Of a stretch of DNA of 64,000 nucleotides, positions 34,279-42,337 are shown piece after piece. The stretch's first letter is position 1. Every line of letters starts with the position of its first letter. The stretch spans positions 20,975 through 84,974 of the forward strand of contig NZ_JBEPKD010000016.1 of assembly GCF_040544555.1 (NCBI RefSeq), given 5' to 3'. A program made the position numbers and the translations under genes. The notes beneath the pieces were generated by a model, which was given only the letters and a program-made list of their open reading frames with translations, was not told the DNA's origin and made no database searches. Source of the DNA: Halalkalibacter oceani (GTDB lineage Bacteria; Bacillota; Bacilli; Bacillales; Bacillaceae_D).

Positions 34279-34874
34279 GCCGAAAGCGCAACAGACAGGT
34301 GATTTATTCGATGATGGTCTCACTTGACGGGTATATGGAAGCGCGCGATGGAGCGATTGACTGGTCGGTGCCGGATGAAGAGCTGCATCAGCATTTCAAT
34401 GACTTTGAGCAGGAAATTGATACTCATCTTTACGGGCGACGCATGTATGAGAATATGGCCGGGTATTGGACGAAAGCCGGAGACAATCCGGAGGCAGCGG
34501 CTGTCGAAAAAGAGTATGCCCGTATTTGGAATCAATCGGAAAAAATTGTCTTTTCCACTACGTTGGAACAGGTCGGGGAACATGCGCGGATTATACGTGA
34601 CAATCTGCCTGAAGCGGTTCGCGCTTTAAAAGCTGAAGAAGGCCGGGATATGGACCTAGGCGGGGCGAGCATCGCCGCTTCGTTTATCGAGCATGACTTA
34701 GTCGATGAGTACCGCCTCTACTTTCACCCGATTGTGCTTGGAGGCGGGAAGCGGATGTTTCCTGAACTAACAGAGTACCGGCAGCTGCGCTTGCTGGAAA
34801 CACGCCAATTTGGCTGCGGGGTCGTGCTTTTGCGTTACGCCAGGAAAGAGGCGGAGGGGGAGGCTGGCGTTTGA
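34275..34874 (+). CDS. Dihydrofolate reductase/RibD C-terminal-like protein, second of a pair
   Basis: 199 aa, similar in type to Bacillus YyaP/YwjB proteins: QVIYSMMVSLDGYMEARDG, LYGRRMYENMAGYW, MDLGGASIAASFIEHDLVDE and YFHPIVLGGGKRMFPEL. It starts in the ATGA overlap with the upstream paralogue. The two are only distantly alike, so this is an old duplication or two recruited members. Function unknown. A terminator follows. Confidence 0.87.
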   Translation: MSRKRNRQVIYSMMVSLDGYMEARDGAIDWSVPDEELHQHFNDFEQEIDTHLYGRRMYENMAGYWTKAGDNPEAAAVEKEYARIWNQSEKIVFSTTLEQVGEHARIIRDNLPEAVRALKAEEGRDMDLGGASIAASFIEHDLVDEYRLYFHPIVLGGGKRMFPELTEYRQLRLLETRQFGCGVVLLRYARKEAEGEAGV

Positions 34875-34909
34875 GCTTGTCGTCCTTTCATCACGTATAT
34901 ATAAATAAA

Positions 34910-34948
34910 ACGAGGGGGAAAGTGGCTGGCTTTCCTCCCCGTTTTTTT
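34910..34948. terminator. Bidirectional terminator between the AraC operon and the SDR gene
   Basis: A 13-bp stem with one mismatch (34910-34922 with 34930-34942), followed by seven T residues on the plus strand and preceded by an A-rich stretch that gives T residues on the minus strand. Confidence 0.85.
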
Positions 34949-34949
34949 A

Positions 34950-35750
34950 TTAGCGCAGCACGCTGCCACCGGAAATTTTGACTGATTCGCCGATGATGTT
35001 ATCAGCGGCTGCTGAAGCGAGAAAGGCAATCGTGTTTGCCACATCCTGCGGGCTCGTAAAATGACCTGAAGGGATGCTTTCCTTCGCTTTTGTCATTTGG
35101 TGCTCAAAAGACGTTCCACTGTGGGCTGCTTTCCGTCTGATCGCTTCAAGCGCCATGTCGGTTTCGACGTAGCCTGGACAAACGGCATTGACCCGGACGT
35201 GATGTTCAATCGCTTCAAGCGCGAAGGAATGGGTAAAGCCGATTAAGGCAAATTTTGAAGCGGCATACGCTGTATTTCCATATGTACCGCGTAAGCCGGA
35301 TAATGACGCAACGTTAATAATCGCTCCATGCCCTTTCTCTTTCATCTGCCGATACACTTGCTGTGTCAGCAAAACAGTCGACGTATAGTTGATGTGCATG
35401 ATCCGCTCCATATCGTCCTGAGTCAGCCGCTCAACAACAGACCCGCCGGAGACACCAGCCGAATTGACGAGAATCGAAATCGGTCCCAGCTCATCCTTGG
35501 CTGCTGCACAAAGCTCATCCCGCTGTTCGGCATTTGTCAGATCCGCAGCATGCACATAGATCGAAGCGTCCGGCACCTGCTGCTCGATCTCCTGTTTGAG
35601 CGCGTTGAGCTTCTGCCGCCGCCGTCCGCTAATCGTGATAGCAGTTCCCATGCCAGCCAGCACTTTTGCCGTTTCCGCTCCTATTCCTCCTGTCGCTCCA
35701 GTGACTAAGGCGTGCTGCTCAGCAAGAGCGGAAGTAGAAAAAATCGTCAT
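34950..35750 (-). CDS. Short-chain dehydrogenase/reductase
   Basis: Classical SDR oxidoreductase, 266 aa. Cofactor motif VTGATGGIGAET, NSAGVSGG (NNAG equivalent), catalytic serine in NVASLSGLRG and YAASK (Tyr-x3-Lys), ending with KISGGSVLR. ATG 35750 is preferred because GAGGAGG is 9 bases upstream and directly abuts ATG 35759. Upstream is GATTTA-N14-GGGTAT, a possible sigma-B promoter; several Bacillus SDRs of this type are general-stress genes (family knowledge). Substrate unknown. Confidence 0.9.
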   Translation of the reverse strand: MTIFSTSALAEQHALVTGATGGIGAETAKVLAGMGTAITISGRRRQKLNALKQEIEQQVPDASIYVHAADLTNAEQRDELCAAAKDELGPISILVNSAGVSGGSVVERLTQDDMERIMHINYTSTVLLTQQVYRQMKEKGHGAIINVASLSGLRGTYGNTAYAASKFALIGFTHSFALEAIEHHVRVNAVCPGYVETDMALEAIRRKAAHSGTSFEHQMTKAKESIPSGHFTSPQDVANTIAFLASAAADNIIGESVKISGGSVLR

Positions 35751-35916
35751 CGTTTCCATCCTCCTCAAAAATGATTGGTAACTGCTATTCTATACCCTTC
35801 ACATGGGATCGTAAATCGTGATGAGGAAGAAACGAAAGAGGACCCATCATTTACTGGGAAAGGATAGGGGTGAAAAGAAGCTGCAAAAAAGTAATCCTTC
35901 GCCAGGCTAAAAAAGA

Positions 35917-35951
35917 AGGCATAGATGGAAGAGACGCATCCATCTATGCCT
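35917..35951 (-). terminator. Terminator of the leftward lipoprotein pair
   Basis: Perfect 13-bp stem (35917-35929 with 35939-35951). On the minus strand it is followed by a T-rich stretch (complement of 35908-35916). 38 bases after the stop at 35990. Confidence 0.8.
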
Positions 35952-35989
35952 GTACATTGTAGATAAAACCGGTTATGCGCAAGTCGTCG

Positions 35990-36406
35990 TTAGTTCTCTA
36001 CTACCTGAAAAGTAAGCGTCTCTTTCAGTTTATCATCAATATAAAGATGCACTTCATAGTCGCCGGGAGGCCAGCCATTATCCGGCCTTGAAACATGGAA
36101 GCTGAAATTTGCCGTGACATGCACCGATTCAAGTTCATAAAAATCAATTTCTGTTGGCGGTTCTGTTTCAAGATAAACCCAAACGGCTTTCATGACGGTG
36201 CCGTCCGGGGCGTTGTTCAAAATCCCTGTCAAATGAACGATGGGTGAATCTACTGTGAAATGATCTGCACGTATGACCGGCCGGTTAGATGAATCAATCT
36301 CAGCTGCAAATTGCAAGTCAGAATAATGGGCAGTAGTAAAGCTGAAACTGCAGGAAACCAAAAACAGCACCAGCATGACCACTAAACAACTGAAATGCTT
36401 TTTCAT
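35990..36406 (-). CDS. Small lipoprotein of unknown function
   Basis: 138 aa with a lipoprotein signal peptide, lipobox LVSC (cysteine near residue 19). The mature part is a single beta-rich domain (PDGTVMKAVWVYLETEPPTE, NGWPPGDYEVHLYIDDKLKE), resembling an immunoglobulin-like fold. It shares one base with the stop of the upstream lipoprotein (TAATG), so the two are co-translated. Function unknown; anchored at the outer face of the membrane. Confidence 0.82.
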   Translation of the reverse strand: MKKHFSCLVVMLVLFLVSCSFSFTTAHYSDLQFAAEIDSSNRPVIRADHFTVDSPIVHLTGILNNAPDGTVMKAVWVYLETEPPTEIDFYELESVHVTANFSFHVSRPDNGWPPGDYEVHLYIDDKLKETLTFQVVEN

Positions 36407-37044
36407 TAGAATGTGAGCGATTCGATGATCTGAGTGTAGGCTTCATAATATTGGTTGAAATTGTTCATCTCAGCCGTGTATGTGAAAACAAATGCCCTGT
36501 CATTATTAATGAACAGTAATGCTTCATAAGCCAATTGAAGATCTCCCTGTGTGCCTGTGTATTCAAGATAGTGTACATCTGGCTGCGCTTCATCAGTCGC
36601 CTCTACTGTTTCCGAGGAGGTCAGTTCAAAATCCGGTACTTCGTTTTGAACATTGGCAAGCAAGATCTCAGTCAGCTCCTCCAGCGACAGGGACTGACCG
36701 TCCAATTGATTTAATTGGACGGATACATTTTCCATAAAAGGATCATCCTCGCTCTCACGTGGGGAGACGAAACCGAGCATTGTTTCGTTTACTTCCTGCA
36801 AAGTCCAATCCCCCGGGTATTCAACGCTGAAAGCGAATTGGTCATTCGTGTACGTCTGTACTCCTTCGACCCCGGCAGTTTCTTCACCAGCTTCCTCTTC
36901 GACGGTATCTTCATCGGAGCTTTCGACCTCGGATGGCGCCTCTTCCTCAGTGCTGCTGTCGACTTCTTCTCCGCATGCTGCAAGCAAAAGAATCAAGTGG
37001 AAAGAGAGTACGGCAACGAGCCATGTTTTCATTTTTTTTCTCAT
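36406..37044 (-). CDS. Lipoprotein with acidic linker and PsbP/DUF1795-like domain
   Basis: 212 aa. Signal peptide with lipobox LAAC, then a linker of about 40 residues rich in Glu, Ser and Asp, then a compact domain (YTNDQFAFSVEYPGDWTLQE, FVFTYTAEMNNFNQYYEAYT) of the PsbP-like type seen in many Bacillus lipoproteins. AGGAGGAAC precedes the start at 37044. Forms a two-gene leftward operon with the lipoprotein at 35990. Function unknown. Confidence 0.82.
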   Translation of the reverse strand: MRKKMKTWLVAVLSFHLILLLAACGEEVDSSTEEEAPSEVESSDEDTVEEEAGEETAGVEGVQTYTNDQFAFSVEYPGDWTLQEVNETMLGFVSPRESEDDPFMENVSVQLNQLDGQSLSLEELTEILLANVQNEVPDFELTSSETVEATDEAQPDVHYLEYTGTQGDLQLAYEALLFINNDRAFVFTYTAEMNNFNQYYEAYTQIIESLTF

Positions 37045-37110
37045 CTTAGTTGTTCCTCCTAGAATCATAAGACTTTTTGCTTATTAACTATAAGTCATCC
37101 CCCTGCCGAA

Positions 37111-37136
37111 AAAAATCCCCTAATCAGGGGATTTTT
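37111..37136. other. Perfect 11-bp palindrome between divergent genes
   Basis: AAAAATCCCCT (37111-37121), loop AATC, AGGGGATTTTT (37126-37136). It looks like a bidirectional terminator, but both flanking genes point away from it. It may block stray transcription or act as an operator. Confidence 0.55.
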
Positions 37137-37195
37137 ATATGAAAAATGTTGCCTTATAGTGAGTTTATAGCAGGAACAGAAAAAGGAGAATGAAG

Positions 37196-37945
37196 ATGAA
37201 CGCGCATGAAATTGATTATCATATTTACGGAAATGATATGCAATTTGTCGAGATCGAGCTTGATCCGGGTGAAAGCGTCGTCGCGGAAGCCGGGGCTTTC
37301 ATGATGATGGAGAATGGAATCAACATGGAGACGATTTTTGGTGATGGAAGTAATGAAAGGAAAGGCTTCGTCGGGAAATTATGGGGGGCCGGTAAAAGAT
37401 TGTTAACAGGTGAAAGCCTGTTCATGACGCTTTTTTCAAACGAACATCAGGGAAAGCAAAAGGTTTCCTTCGCCGCTCCTTATCCGGGCGCGATCGTGCC
37501 TATGGATTTAAGTGAACTGGACGGAAGGATCATCTGTCAGAAGGAGGCATTTTTATGCGCGGCGAAAGGAGTTTCATTAGGGATTGCCTTTCAACGCAAG
37601 CTCGGAGCTGGATTTTTCGGTGGGGAAGGTTTTATCATGCAAAAGCTGGAAGGGGATGGAGTGGCTTTTCTCCATGCCGGAGGAACGCTTTACGAGCGGG
37701 AGCTGCGGCCGGGGGAAGGAATCCGGGTCGACACGGGGTGCCTGGTCGCGCTGACCCAGGGAGTTGAATATAATATTGAATTTGTCGGCGGCGTCAAATC
37801 GGCTTTCTTTGGCGGAGAAGGGTTTTTCTTCGCCACATTGCGCGGCCCCGGAAAGGTATGGCTGCAATCGTTGCCGTTCAGCCGTCTCGCGGATCGTCTT
37901 ATCTCTGCCTCCGGTATCCGCAACGAAATGAACGATGATGAGTAA
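37196..37945 (+). CDS. TIGR00266/AIM24 family protein
   Basis: 249 aa. Beta-rich AIM24-like protein: MQFVEIELDPGESVVAEAGAF, VGKLWGAGKRLLTGESLFMT, ISLGIAFQRKLGAGFFGGEG-like and ECVGGVKSAFFGGEGFFFATL-like repeats with glycine-rich turns. The family is widespread but has no established bacterial function. AAAAGGAG (37181-37188) is 7 bases before ATG 37196, while ATG 37190 would be too close. Confidence 0.87.
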   Translation: MNAHEIDYHIYGNDMQFVEIELDPGESVVAEAGAFMMMENGINMETIFGDGSNERKGFVGKLWGAGKRLLTGESLFMTLFSNEHQGKQKVSFAAPYPGAIVPMDLSELDGRIICQKEAFLCAAKGVSLGIAFQRKLGAGFFGGEGFIMQKLEGDGVAFLHAGGTLYERELRPGEGIRVDTGCLVALTQGVEYNIEFVGGVKSAFFGGEGFFFATLRGPGKVWLQSLPFSRLADRLISASGIRNEMNDDE

Positions 37946-38002
37946 AACCGGCATTGCCTTACGAAGCTGGAGCAAGGATGATGGGAATTGAATATGGGAA
38001 GA

Positions 38003-38270
38003 ATGAAAAAAAAACTTGTTGTTGATTCTGATTGTTGCCAGCCAGCTGTTTTTCGCCGCTTCCCTCTTTATTGGGGTGGTGATGTGGGGTTTCTCAGGAA
38101 AGGTGTTATCCGTATTTTTTTGCTTGCTGATTGTTTATTTGGTCGCAATTGTTCTGGCGTCTGTAAAGAGCTGGAATGGTTTTAAGAAGAAGGAACATCG
38201 CCGTTCGCTGCTGTGGCTTTTGCTCCCGTATGCCTGGTTCGGGATCCTTTACCTGTTCTTATTTGTATAA
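38003..38270 (+). CDS. Small membrane protein with a frame break in an A9 tract at its start
   Basis: The frame from TTG 38016 to the stop at 38270 encodes MLLILIVASQLFFAASLFIG and onward, two to three membrane segments, 84 aa, no known family. A natural start, ATG at 38003, is followed by nine A residues (38006-38014) and lies in the wrong frame: it gives MKKKLVVDSDCC. With eight A residues it would read MKKNLLLILIVASQ straight into the membrane protein. So either a sequencing error, a phase-variable tract, or transcriptional slippage is involved. The TTG at 38016 has no ribosome site of its own. Confidence 0.6.
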
Positions 38271-38329
38271 GAGCCTTTCCTCGAAAGGAAAGCATGAACG
38301 GCCGTCGAAACCAGGCCGTTGGGATTGCA

Positions 38330-38893
38330 TTACTCGCAAAGATTTAATTGCCGGGCGCGCTGAAAAACCTGAATCCGATTATGCACATTAAGCTTTCTGT
38401 AAATATTTTTTATATGGGAGTTAACGGTCTCGGTTGACACATGAAGCTGATTTGCGATCTGCTTGTTCGACAGCCCTTCTGTAAGTAATTGAACGACCTC
38501 TCTTTCCTTCTGGGTTAGCTTCATTTTTTCTTGGTAACTATTTTTCGGGAACGGGGATGTGTTCGTAAGTCGGTGGCCGACGATAGACGCCATTAGACTA
38601 TCGAGCGCATATAAATCAAAGATTTGAACCGTGTAATGCTCATACCGCGTGACAAAGGTAGCTTTTTTGGCCGGTTCAGGCTGGTGAAGCAGATCGGAAA
38701 GTGTCAGCCGTTTCACTTCGGGCATCGCGGCGTTAAGAAATGCGAGCTGAATGGGATGTGTCTGCATATAATCATAGGCGTCCCGCAGGCAGGAAAACGA
38801 ACGGCAAATGTCGATCTCGTTTTTCATGGTCAGCTTCTTCTTTACCTGTTTGACTGACAATTCATCATAATCGATGATAATGGCTTTTAGCAT
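38330..38893 (-). CDS. LuxR-type regulator with a degenerate receiver domain
   Basis: 187 aa. C-terminal LuxR/NarL helix-turn-helix (about 125-187, LTQKEREVVQLLTEGLSNKQ and TVNSHIKNIYRKL). The N-terminal domain resembles receivers of LytTR-type regulators (IIIDYDELS, YEHYTVQIFDLYALDSL), but the phosphoacceptor aspartate is Asn54 (AFLNAAMPE) and the usual KP near the end is missing, so normal phosphorylation is unlikely. The open frame extends to 39073; GGGGG before ATG 38893 and the domain boundary fix the start. An orphan with no kinase nearby; its own or metabolite-driven regulation is possible. Confidence 0.85.
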   Translation of the reverse strand: MLKAIIIDYDELSVKQVKKKLTMKNEIDICRSFSCLRDAYDYMQTHPIQLAFLNAAMPEVKRLTLSDLLHQPEPAKKATFVTRYEHYTVQIFDLYALDSLMASIVGHRLTNTSPFPKNSYQEKMKLTQKEREVVQLLTEGLSNKQIANQLHVSTETVNSHIKNIYRKLNVHNRIQVFQRARQLNLCE

Positions 38894-39111
38894 ATAGAAA
38901 CCCCCGTAAACTATTTCTCGTGTACAATAGGATTTCAGTTTACAAAACGCCAATGAAAGAATTATGAAAGAAATCCACTGCGAAATGGCAAAAGCTTTGC
39001 AGCTGTAAGGGTCACGGCTTTTCATAACGACAACGGGAACGACTGAAACAGCAATTGCCTTATGAGTGAGCAACGGGAGCTGGGTTTTCTCAGGTGGAAG
39101 CTGAAAACAAT

Positions 39112-39140
39112 TTGACGGGATCAGTTCGTTCTTTTACGAT
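39112..39140 (+). promoter_or_regulatory. Promoter of the MBL-fold hydrolase gene
   Basis: TTGACG (39112-39117), 17-base spacer, TACGAT (39135-39140). Confidence 0.6.
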
Positions 39141-39163
39141 GGAAGAAACAGGGGGTGAAGCTC

Positions 39164-39907
39164 GTGAAAGTAACGGTAATTGGCTATTGGCACGGTTTTC
39201 CCGAAAAAGACGAGGCGACATCAGGGTATTTGCTTGAGCACGAACAATGTAAATTGCTAATTGACTGTGGCAGCGGGGTGCTCGCTAAGCTCCAGTCGTA
39301 TTGTAAAGTAGAAGAGCTCGATGCGGTCGTTCTCTCTCATTATCATCATGACCATAAAGCGGATCTTGGGCCACTGCAATACGCGAGCATTATAAAAGCT
39401 GCCGAGTATCCGGATAAGCAGCTTCCGATTTACGGGCATCGTATGGATGAAGAACAGTTTGCCGGGCTGACATTTCAGCATGTCACAACCGGGGTCGAAT
39501 ATAAAGAGGAAGAACAGGCAATGATCGGCCCGTTTACGTTTCAATTTTTGCGGACAAGGCACCCGGTCCCGTGCTACGCAATGAAAATCACAGTGACGGA
39601 CGGAGCATCGCTCGTGTATACAGCGGATACGAGCTATTTTGATCAGCTTGCTGATTTTTCTGCGGGTGCTGATTTGCTGATAGCCGAATGCAGTGGCTAT
39701 GCAGGAGAGAAGGTGACGCAATTCGGGCATATGACGAGCAGCTGCGTCGGCAAGCTCGCCGCACGGGCTCAGCCGCGTCAAGTGCTTCTTAGTCACTTGC
39801 CTCACCACGGGAAGCATCAGCAGCTGATTCGCGAGGTTCTGGACGACTATCAAGGGGCTGTGGCGACAGCGAAAACAGGCTGGCAATACGAGCTGGCAGG
39901 AGAGTAA
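39164..39907 (+). CDS. MBL-fold metallohydrolase, YhfI-like
   Basis: 247-aa metallo-beta-lactamase-fold hydrolase related to RNase Z-type proteins. Zinc motif SHYHHDHKAD, a further His in TRHPVPCYAMK, Asp in VYTADTSYF, and late His in LLSHLPHHGK. The GTG start at 39164 (MKVTVIGYWHGFPEKDEATS) follows GGGGGTGA; the frame is open to GTG 39155 inside that site. The N-terminus resembles B. subtilis YhfI. Substrate unknown. Confidence 0.87.
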   Translation: MKVTVIGYWHGFPEKDEATSGYLLEHEQCKLLIDCGSGVLAKLQSYCKVEELDAVVLSHYHHDHKADLGPLQYASIIKAAEYPDKQLPIYGHRMDEEQFAGLTFQHVTTGVEYKEEEQAMIGPFTFQFLRTRHPVPCYAMKITVTDGASLVYTADTSYFDQLADFSAGADLLIAECSGYAGEKVTQFGHMTSSCVGKLAARAQPRQVLLSHLPHHGKHQQLIREVLDDYQGAVATAKTGWQYELAGE

Positions 39908-39924
39908 GACGAGAGAGAGCCGAT

Positions 39925-39961
39925 GGAGTGATCTGCAAATAGTATGGATCACTTCTTTTTT
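39925..39961 (+). terminator. Terminator after the MBL-fold gene
   Basis: 9-bp stem GGAGTGATC (39925-39933) with GATCACTTC (39947-39955), one G-U pair, followed by TTTTTT. Confidence 0.8.
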
Positions 39962-39979
39962 GTCCAATAAAATAAGCAA

Positions 39980-40008
39980 TTGATTATATAAGTATATAGT
40001 TATATAAT
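39980..40008 (+). promoter_or_regulatory. ars promoter with two TTATATAA palindromes
   Basis: -35 TTGATT (39980-39985), 17-base spacer, -10 TATAAT (40003-40008). Two identical self-complementary octamers TTATATAA (39984-39991 and 40000-40007) overlap the -35 and -10, spaced 16 bases start to start. This fits the operator of the ArsR encoded next. Confidence 0.7.
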
Positions 40009-40038
40009 AAACAAAAAATAGAGGAAGGAAAGGTGAGG

Positions 40039-40389
40039 ATGAGCGAAATGGTTGCTCCGGTTGAAATGGACGCGGCGGTAAAGGTTTTCAAGCTGTTAGG
40101 AGATAAAACGAGACTAACAATCGTTACCTGTTTGATGGAAGATGAATGCTGTGTTTGTGAATTTGTCGAACTGTTTGGCATGAGCCAGCCTGCTGTCAGC
40201 CAGCATGTACGCAAGCTCCGTGATGCCGGGCTCGTAGAGGAAGAGCGTAGAGGTCAATGGGTTTTTTATCGAATCAATCAAACGCATCCCTTATACCCGC
40301 TTGTCGAAAGCGTCGTCCGCCACCTGCCTGAACAGAAAAGCAGGCTGCTCGACTTAGCGGAGCGGGGCTTGCGCGTCTGCTGTAAATAA
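40039..40389 (+). CDS. arsR: ArsR-family arsenic-responsive repressor
   Basis: 116-aa winged-helix metalloregulator repressing the ars operon until arsenite or antimonite binds. The alpha-3 cysteine motif ECCVCEFVELFG provides thiol ligands, the recognition helix is MSQPAVSQHVRKLRDAGLV, and the wing is EERRGQWVFYRIN. A C-terminal CC pair is also present. ATG 40039 follows AAGGTGAGG. First gene of arsR-arsB-arsC, 25 bases before arsB. Confidence 0.93.
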   Translation: MSEMVAPVEMDAAVKVFKLLGDKTRLTIVTCLMEDECCVCEFVELFGMSQPAVSQHVRKLRDAGLVEEERRGQWVFYRINQTHPLYPLVESVVRHLPEQKSRLLDLAERGLRVCCK

Positions 40390-40414
40390 ATAGCTTTAGT
40401 AAAGGAGTGGGAGA

Positions 40415-41722
40415 ATGGAAGTGTGGGTAGCAGCTGCAATCTTCCTGGTGACGCTTGTGCTTGTCATCTGGCAGCCAAAAGGTCTTTCGATCGGCTGGTC
40501 AGCGACGATTGGGGCCTGTCTGGCGCTGCTAGCCGGTGTTGTTGATTTGCAGGATGTAGCAACGGTCACAGGAATTGTCTGGAATGCGACCGTAACGTTT
40601 GTCGCAATTATTATCATTTCATTACTTCTGGATGAAATTGGATTTTTTGAATGGGCAGCCTTACATATGGCACGCTTCGCCAATGGCAGTGGGCTGAAAA
40701 TGTTTTTGTATGTCTCCGTATTGGGGGCGGTCGTCGCCGCACTTTTTGCCAATGACGGGGCGGCGCTTATTTTAACGCCGATTGTTTTGGCCATGGTTCG
40801 GGCTTTGCACTTTAAAGAAGCGATGGTGCTCCCGTTTGTGATGGCGAGCGGCTTTATCGCTGATACGACTTCCCTGCCTTTCCTTGTCAGTAATCTCGTT
40901 AATATCGTCTCGGCAGATTTCTTTGGAATTGGCTTTATCGAGTACGCGACCCGCATGGTCGTACCGAACGTATTTGCATTGGCGGCGAGTATGCTCGTTC
41001 TCTATCTTTATTTTCGTAAAGATATTCCGCGCCACTATCCATTGGATCAGCTGAAAAAGCCGGTGGAAGCGATTAAGGATAAGAAACTGTTTATGCTTTC
41101 CTGGTATATTCTTGCCTTGCTGTTGGCCGGTTATTTCGCAAGCGAATTTATTGACGTACCGGTCTCCTTTATCGCGATGCCGATTGCTTTTCTCTTTTAT
41201 GGTATCTTTCGCCTTGTCAGCCGGGAGAATCCACAGCTGCGCGCCGCCGGCATCATGAAAGGAGCGCCGTGGGCGATTGTTGTCTTCTCCATCGGAATGT
41301 ATGTCGTCGTCTACAGCTTGCGCAATGTTGGTTTAACCGATATGCTGGCGGCATTTATTCAGTCGGCAGCCGATGAAGGGCTGTTTGTCGGGACGCTGAC
41401 GATGGGATTTCTGGCGGCGCTGCTTTCCTCTGCCATGAACAATATGCCAACCGTGATGATCAACGCGCTGGCGATTGCCGAGACGAATACATCCGGGCTG
41501 ATGCGCGAGGCATTGATTTACGCCAATGTCATCGGCTCCGATTTAGGTCCGAAAATCACGCCGATCGGTTCATTGGCGACGCTGTTATGGCTCCATGTAT
41601 TGGCGAAAAAAGGAATGACCATTTCCTGGGGCTATTATTTCAAAGTCGGAATCATTCTGACGATTCCCACTTTATTCATTACGTTATGCGGCTTGTATCT
41701 CTGGTTGACCATTTTAGGATAG
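40415..41722 (+). CDS. arsB: Arsenite efflux transporter ArsB
   Basis: Membrane antiporter exporting As(III)/Sb(III), 435 aa with about 12 membrane segments. Family motifs: NATVTFVAIIIISLLLDEIG, FANDGAALILTPIVLAM, and ALLSSAMNNMPTVMINALAI near the end with ANVIGSDLGPKITPIGSLAT. It is of the ArsB (not ACR3) type. AAAGGAG before the ATG. No arsA is present, so it works as a secondary transporter. Confidence 0.95.
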   Translation: MEVWVAAAIFLVTLVLVIWQPKGLSIGWSATIGACLALLAGVVDLQDVATVTGIVWNATVTFVAIIIISLLLDEIGFFEWAALHMARFANGSGLKMFLYVSVLGAVVAALFANDGAALILTPIVLAMVRALHFKEAMVLPFVMASGFIADTTSLPFLVSNLVNIVSADFFGIGFIEYATRMVVPNVFALAASMLVLYLYFRKDIPRHYPLDQLKKPVEAIKDKKLFMLSWYILALLLAGYFASEFIDVPVSFIAMPIAFLFYGIFRLVSRENPQLRAAGIMKGAPWAIVVFSIGMYVVVYSLRNVGLTDMLAAFIQSAADEGLFVGTLTMGFLAALLSSAMNNMPTVMINALAIAETNTSGLMREALIYANVIGSDLGPKITPIGSLATLLWLHVLAKKGMTISWGYYFKVGIILTIPTLFITLCGLYLWLTILG

Positions 41723-41733
41723 GAGGGATGACG

Positions 41734-42156
41734 ATGACAAAACCAATCATTTATTTTCTTTGTACAGGCAATTCATGCCGGAGTCAGATTGCCGAAGGCT
41801 GGGGGAAAGCCTGCCTTAGCGAGGAATTCGACGTGTACAGCGCCGGCATTGAAGCTCATGGGGTAAATCCGAAAGCGGTGGCGGCAATGAAGGAAGTCGG
41901 GATTGATATTAGTGGACAAACTTCTGATACGATTGATCAGGAGCTGCTGCAAAAAGCGGATCTTGTCGTGACGTTATGCGGGCACGCCAATGATATCTGC
42001 CCGGCAACGCCGCCTAATAAAAAACGGGAGCATTGGGGATTCGATGATCCGGCTCAGGCTGAAGGAACAGAAGAAGAGAAATGGGAAGTGTTCAGACGGG
42101 TACGCGATCAGATCGGTGCCCGCATCAAACAGTTTAAAGAAGAGCAGTCAAGTTAA
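41734..42156 (+). CDS. arsC: Arsenate reductase, thioredoxin-coupled
   Basis: Low-molecular-weight phosphatase-fold arsenate reductase making arsenite for ArsB. P-loop CTGNSCRSQIAEG with the first catalytic cysteine near residue 10, and the TLCGHANDICPATP loop with the cysteine pair (near 82 and 89) that relays the disulfide to thioredoxin. 140 aa. AGGAGG is 7 bases before ATG 41734. It begins 11 bases after arsB. Confidence 0.95.
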   Translation: MTKPIIYFLCTGNSCRSQIAEGWGKACLSEEFDVYSAGIEAHGVNPKAVAAMKEVGIDISGQTSDTIDQELLQKADLVVTLCGHANDICPATPPNKKREHWGFDDPAQAEGTEEEKWEVFRRVRDQIGARIKQFKEEQSS

Positions 42157-42168
42157 CAGGTTGCAGCG

Positions 42169-42218
42169 AGGGGCTGGGCAAAGGTTGTTTTTACCTTATC
42201 CCGGCCCCTACTCTCTTT
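42169..42218 (+). terminator. ars operon terminator; GGCTGGGCAAA-type hairpin copy
   Basis: AGGGGCTGGG (42169-42178) with CCCGGCCCCT (42200-42209), inner AAGGT/ACCTT, loop TGTTTTT, tail ACTCTCTTTG. The inner part is the inverse complement of the core at 50026-50048 and 52483-52503. Confidence 0.8.
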
Positions 42219-42299
42219 GTTATCTCAAGCTCTCTTTGTGAAGACTTTTCCAGCCCTGAAAGTGGAACGAAGAATGAGAAAGGAAGGATAGGAAGAAAT

Positions 42300-42325
42300 C
42301 ACTTGAAAACAAAAGAATTCAAGTG
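42300..42325. promoter_or_regulatory. Inverted repeat CACTTGAA-N10-TTCAAGTG
   Basis: Perfect 8-base arms 34 bases upstream of the sulP -35. Possible dimeric regulator site. Confidence 0.4.
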
Positions 42326-42337
42326 GATAAACAGGAT

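Noticed and set aside
40396..40956. 186-codon antisense frame in arsB
   Set aside because: Mirror of a hydrophobic coding sequence; Ser/Thr/Ala-rich nonsense typical of antisense membrane genes.
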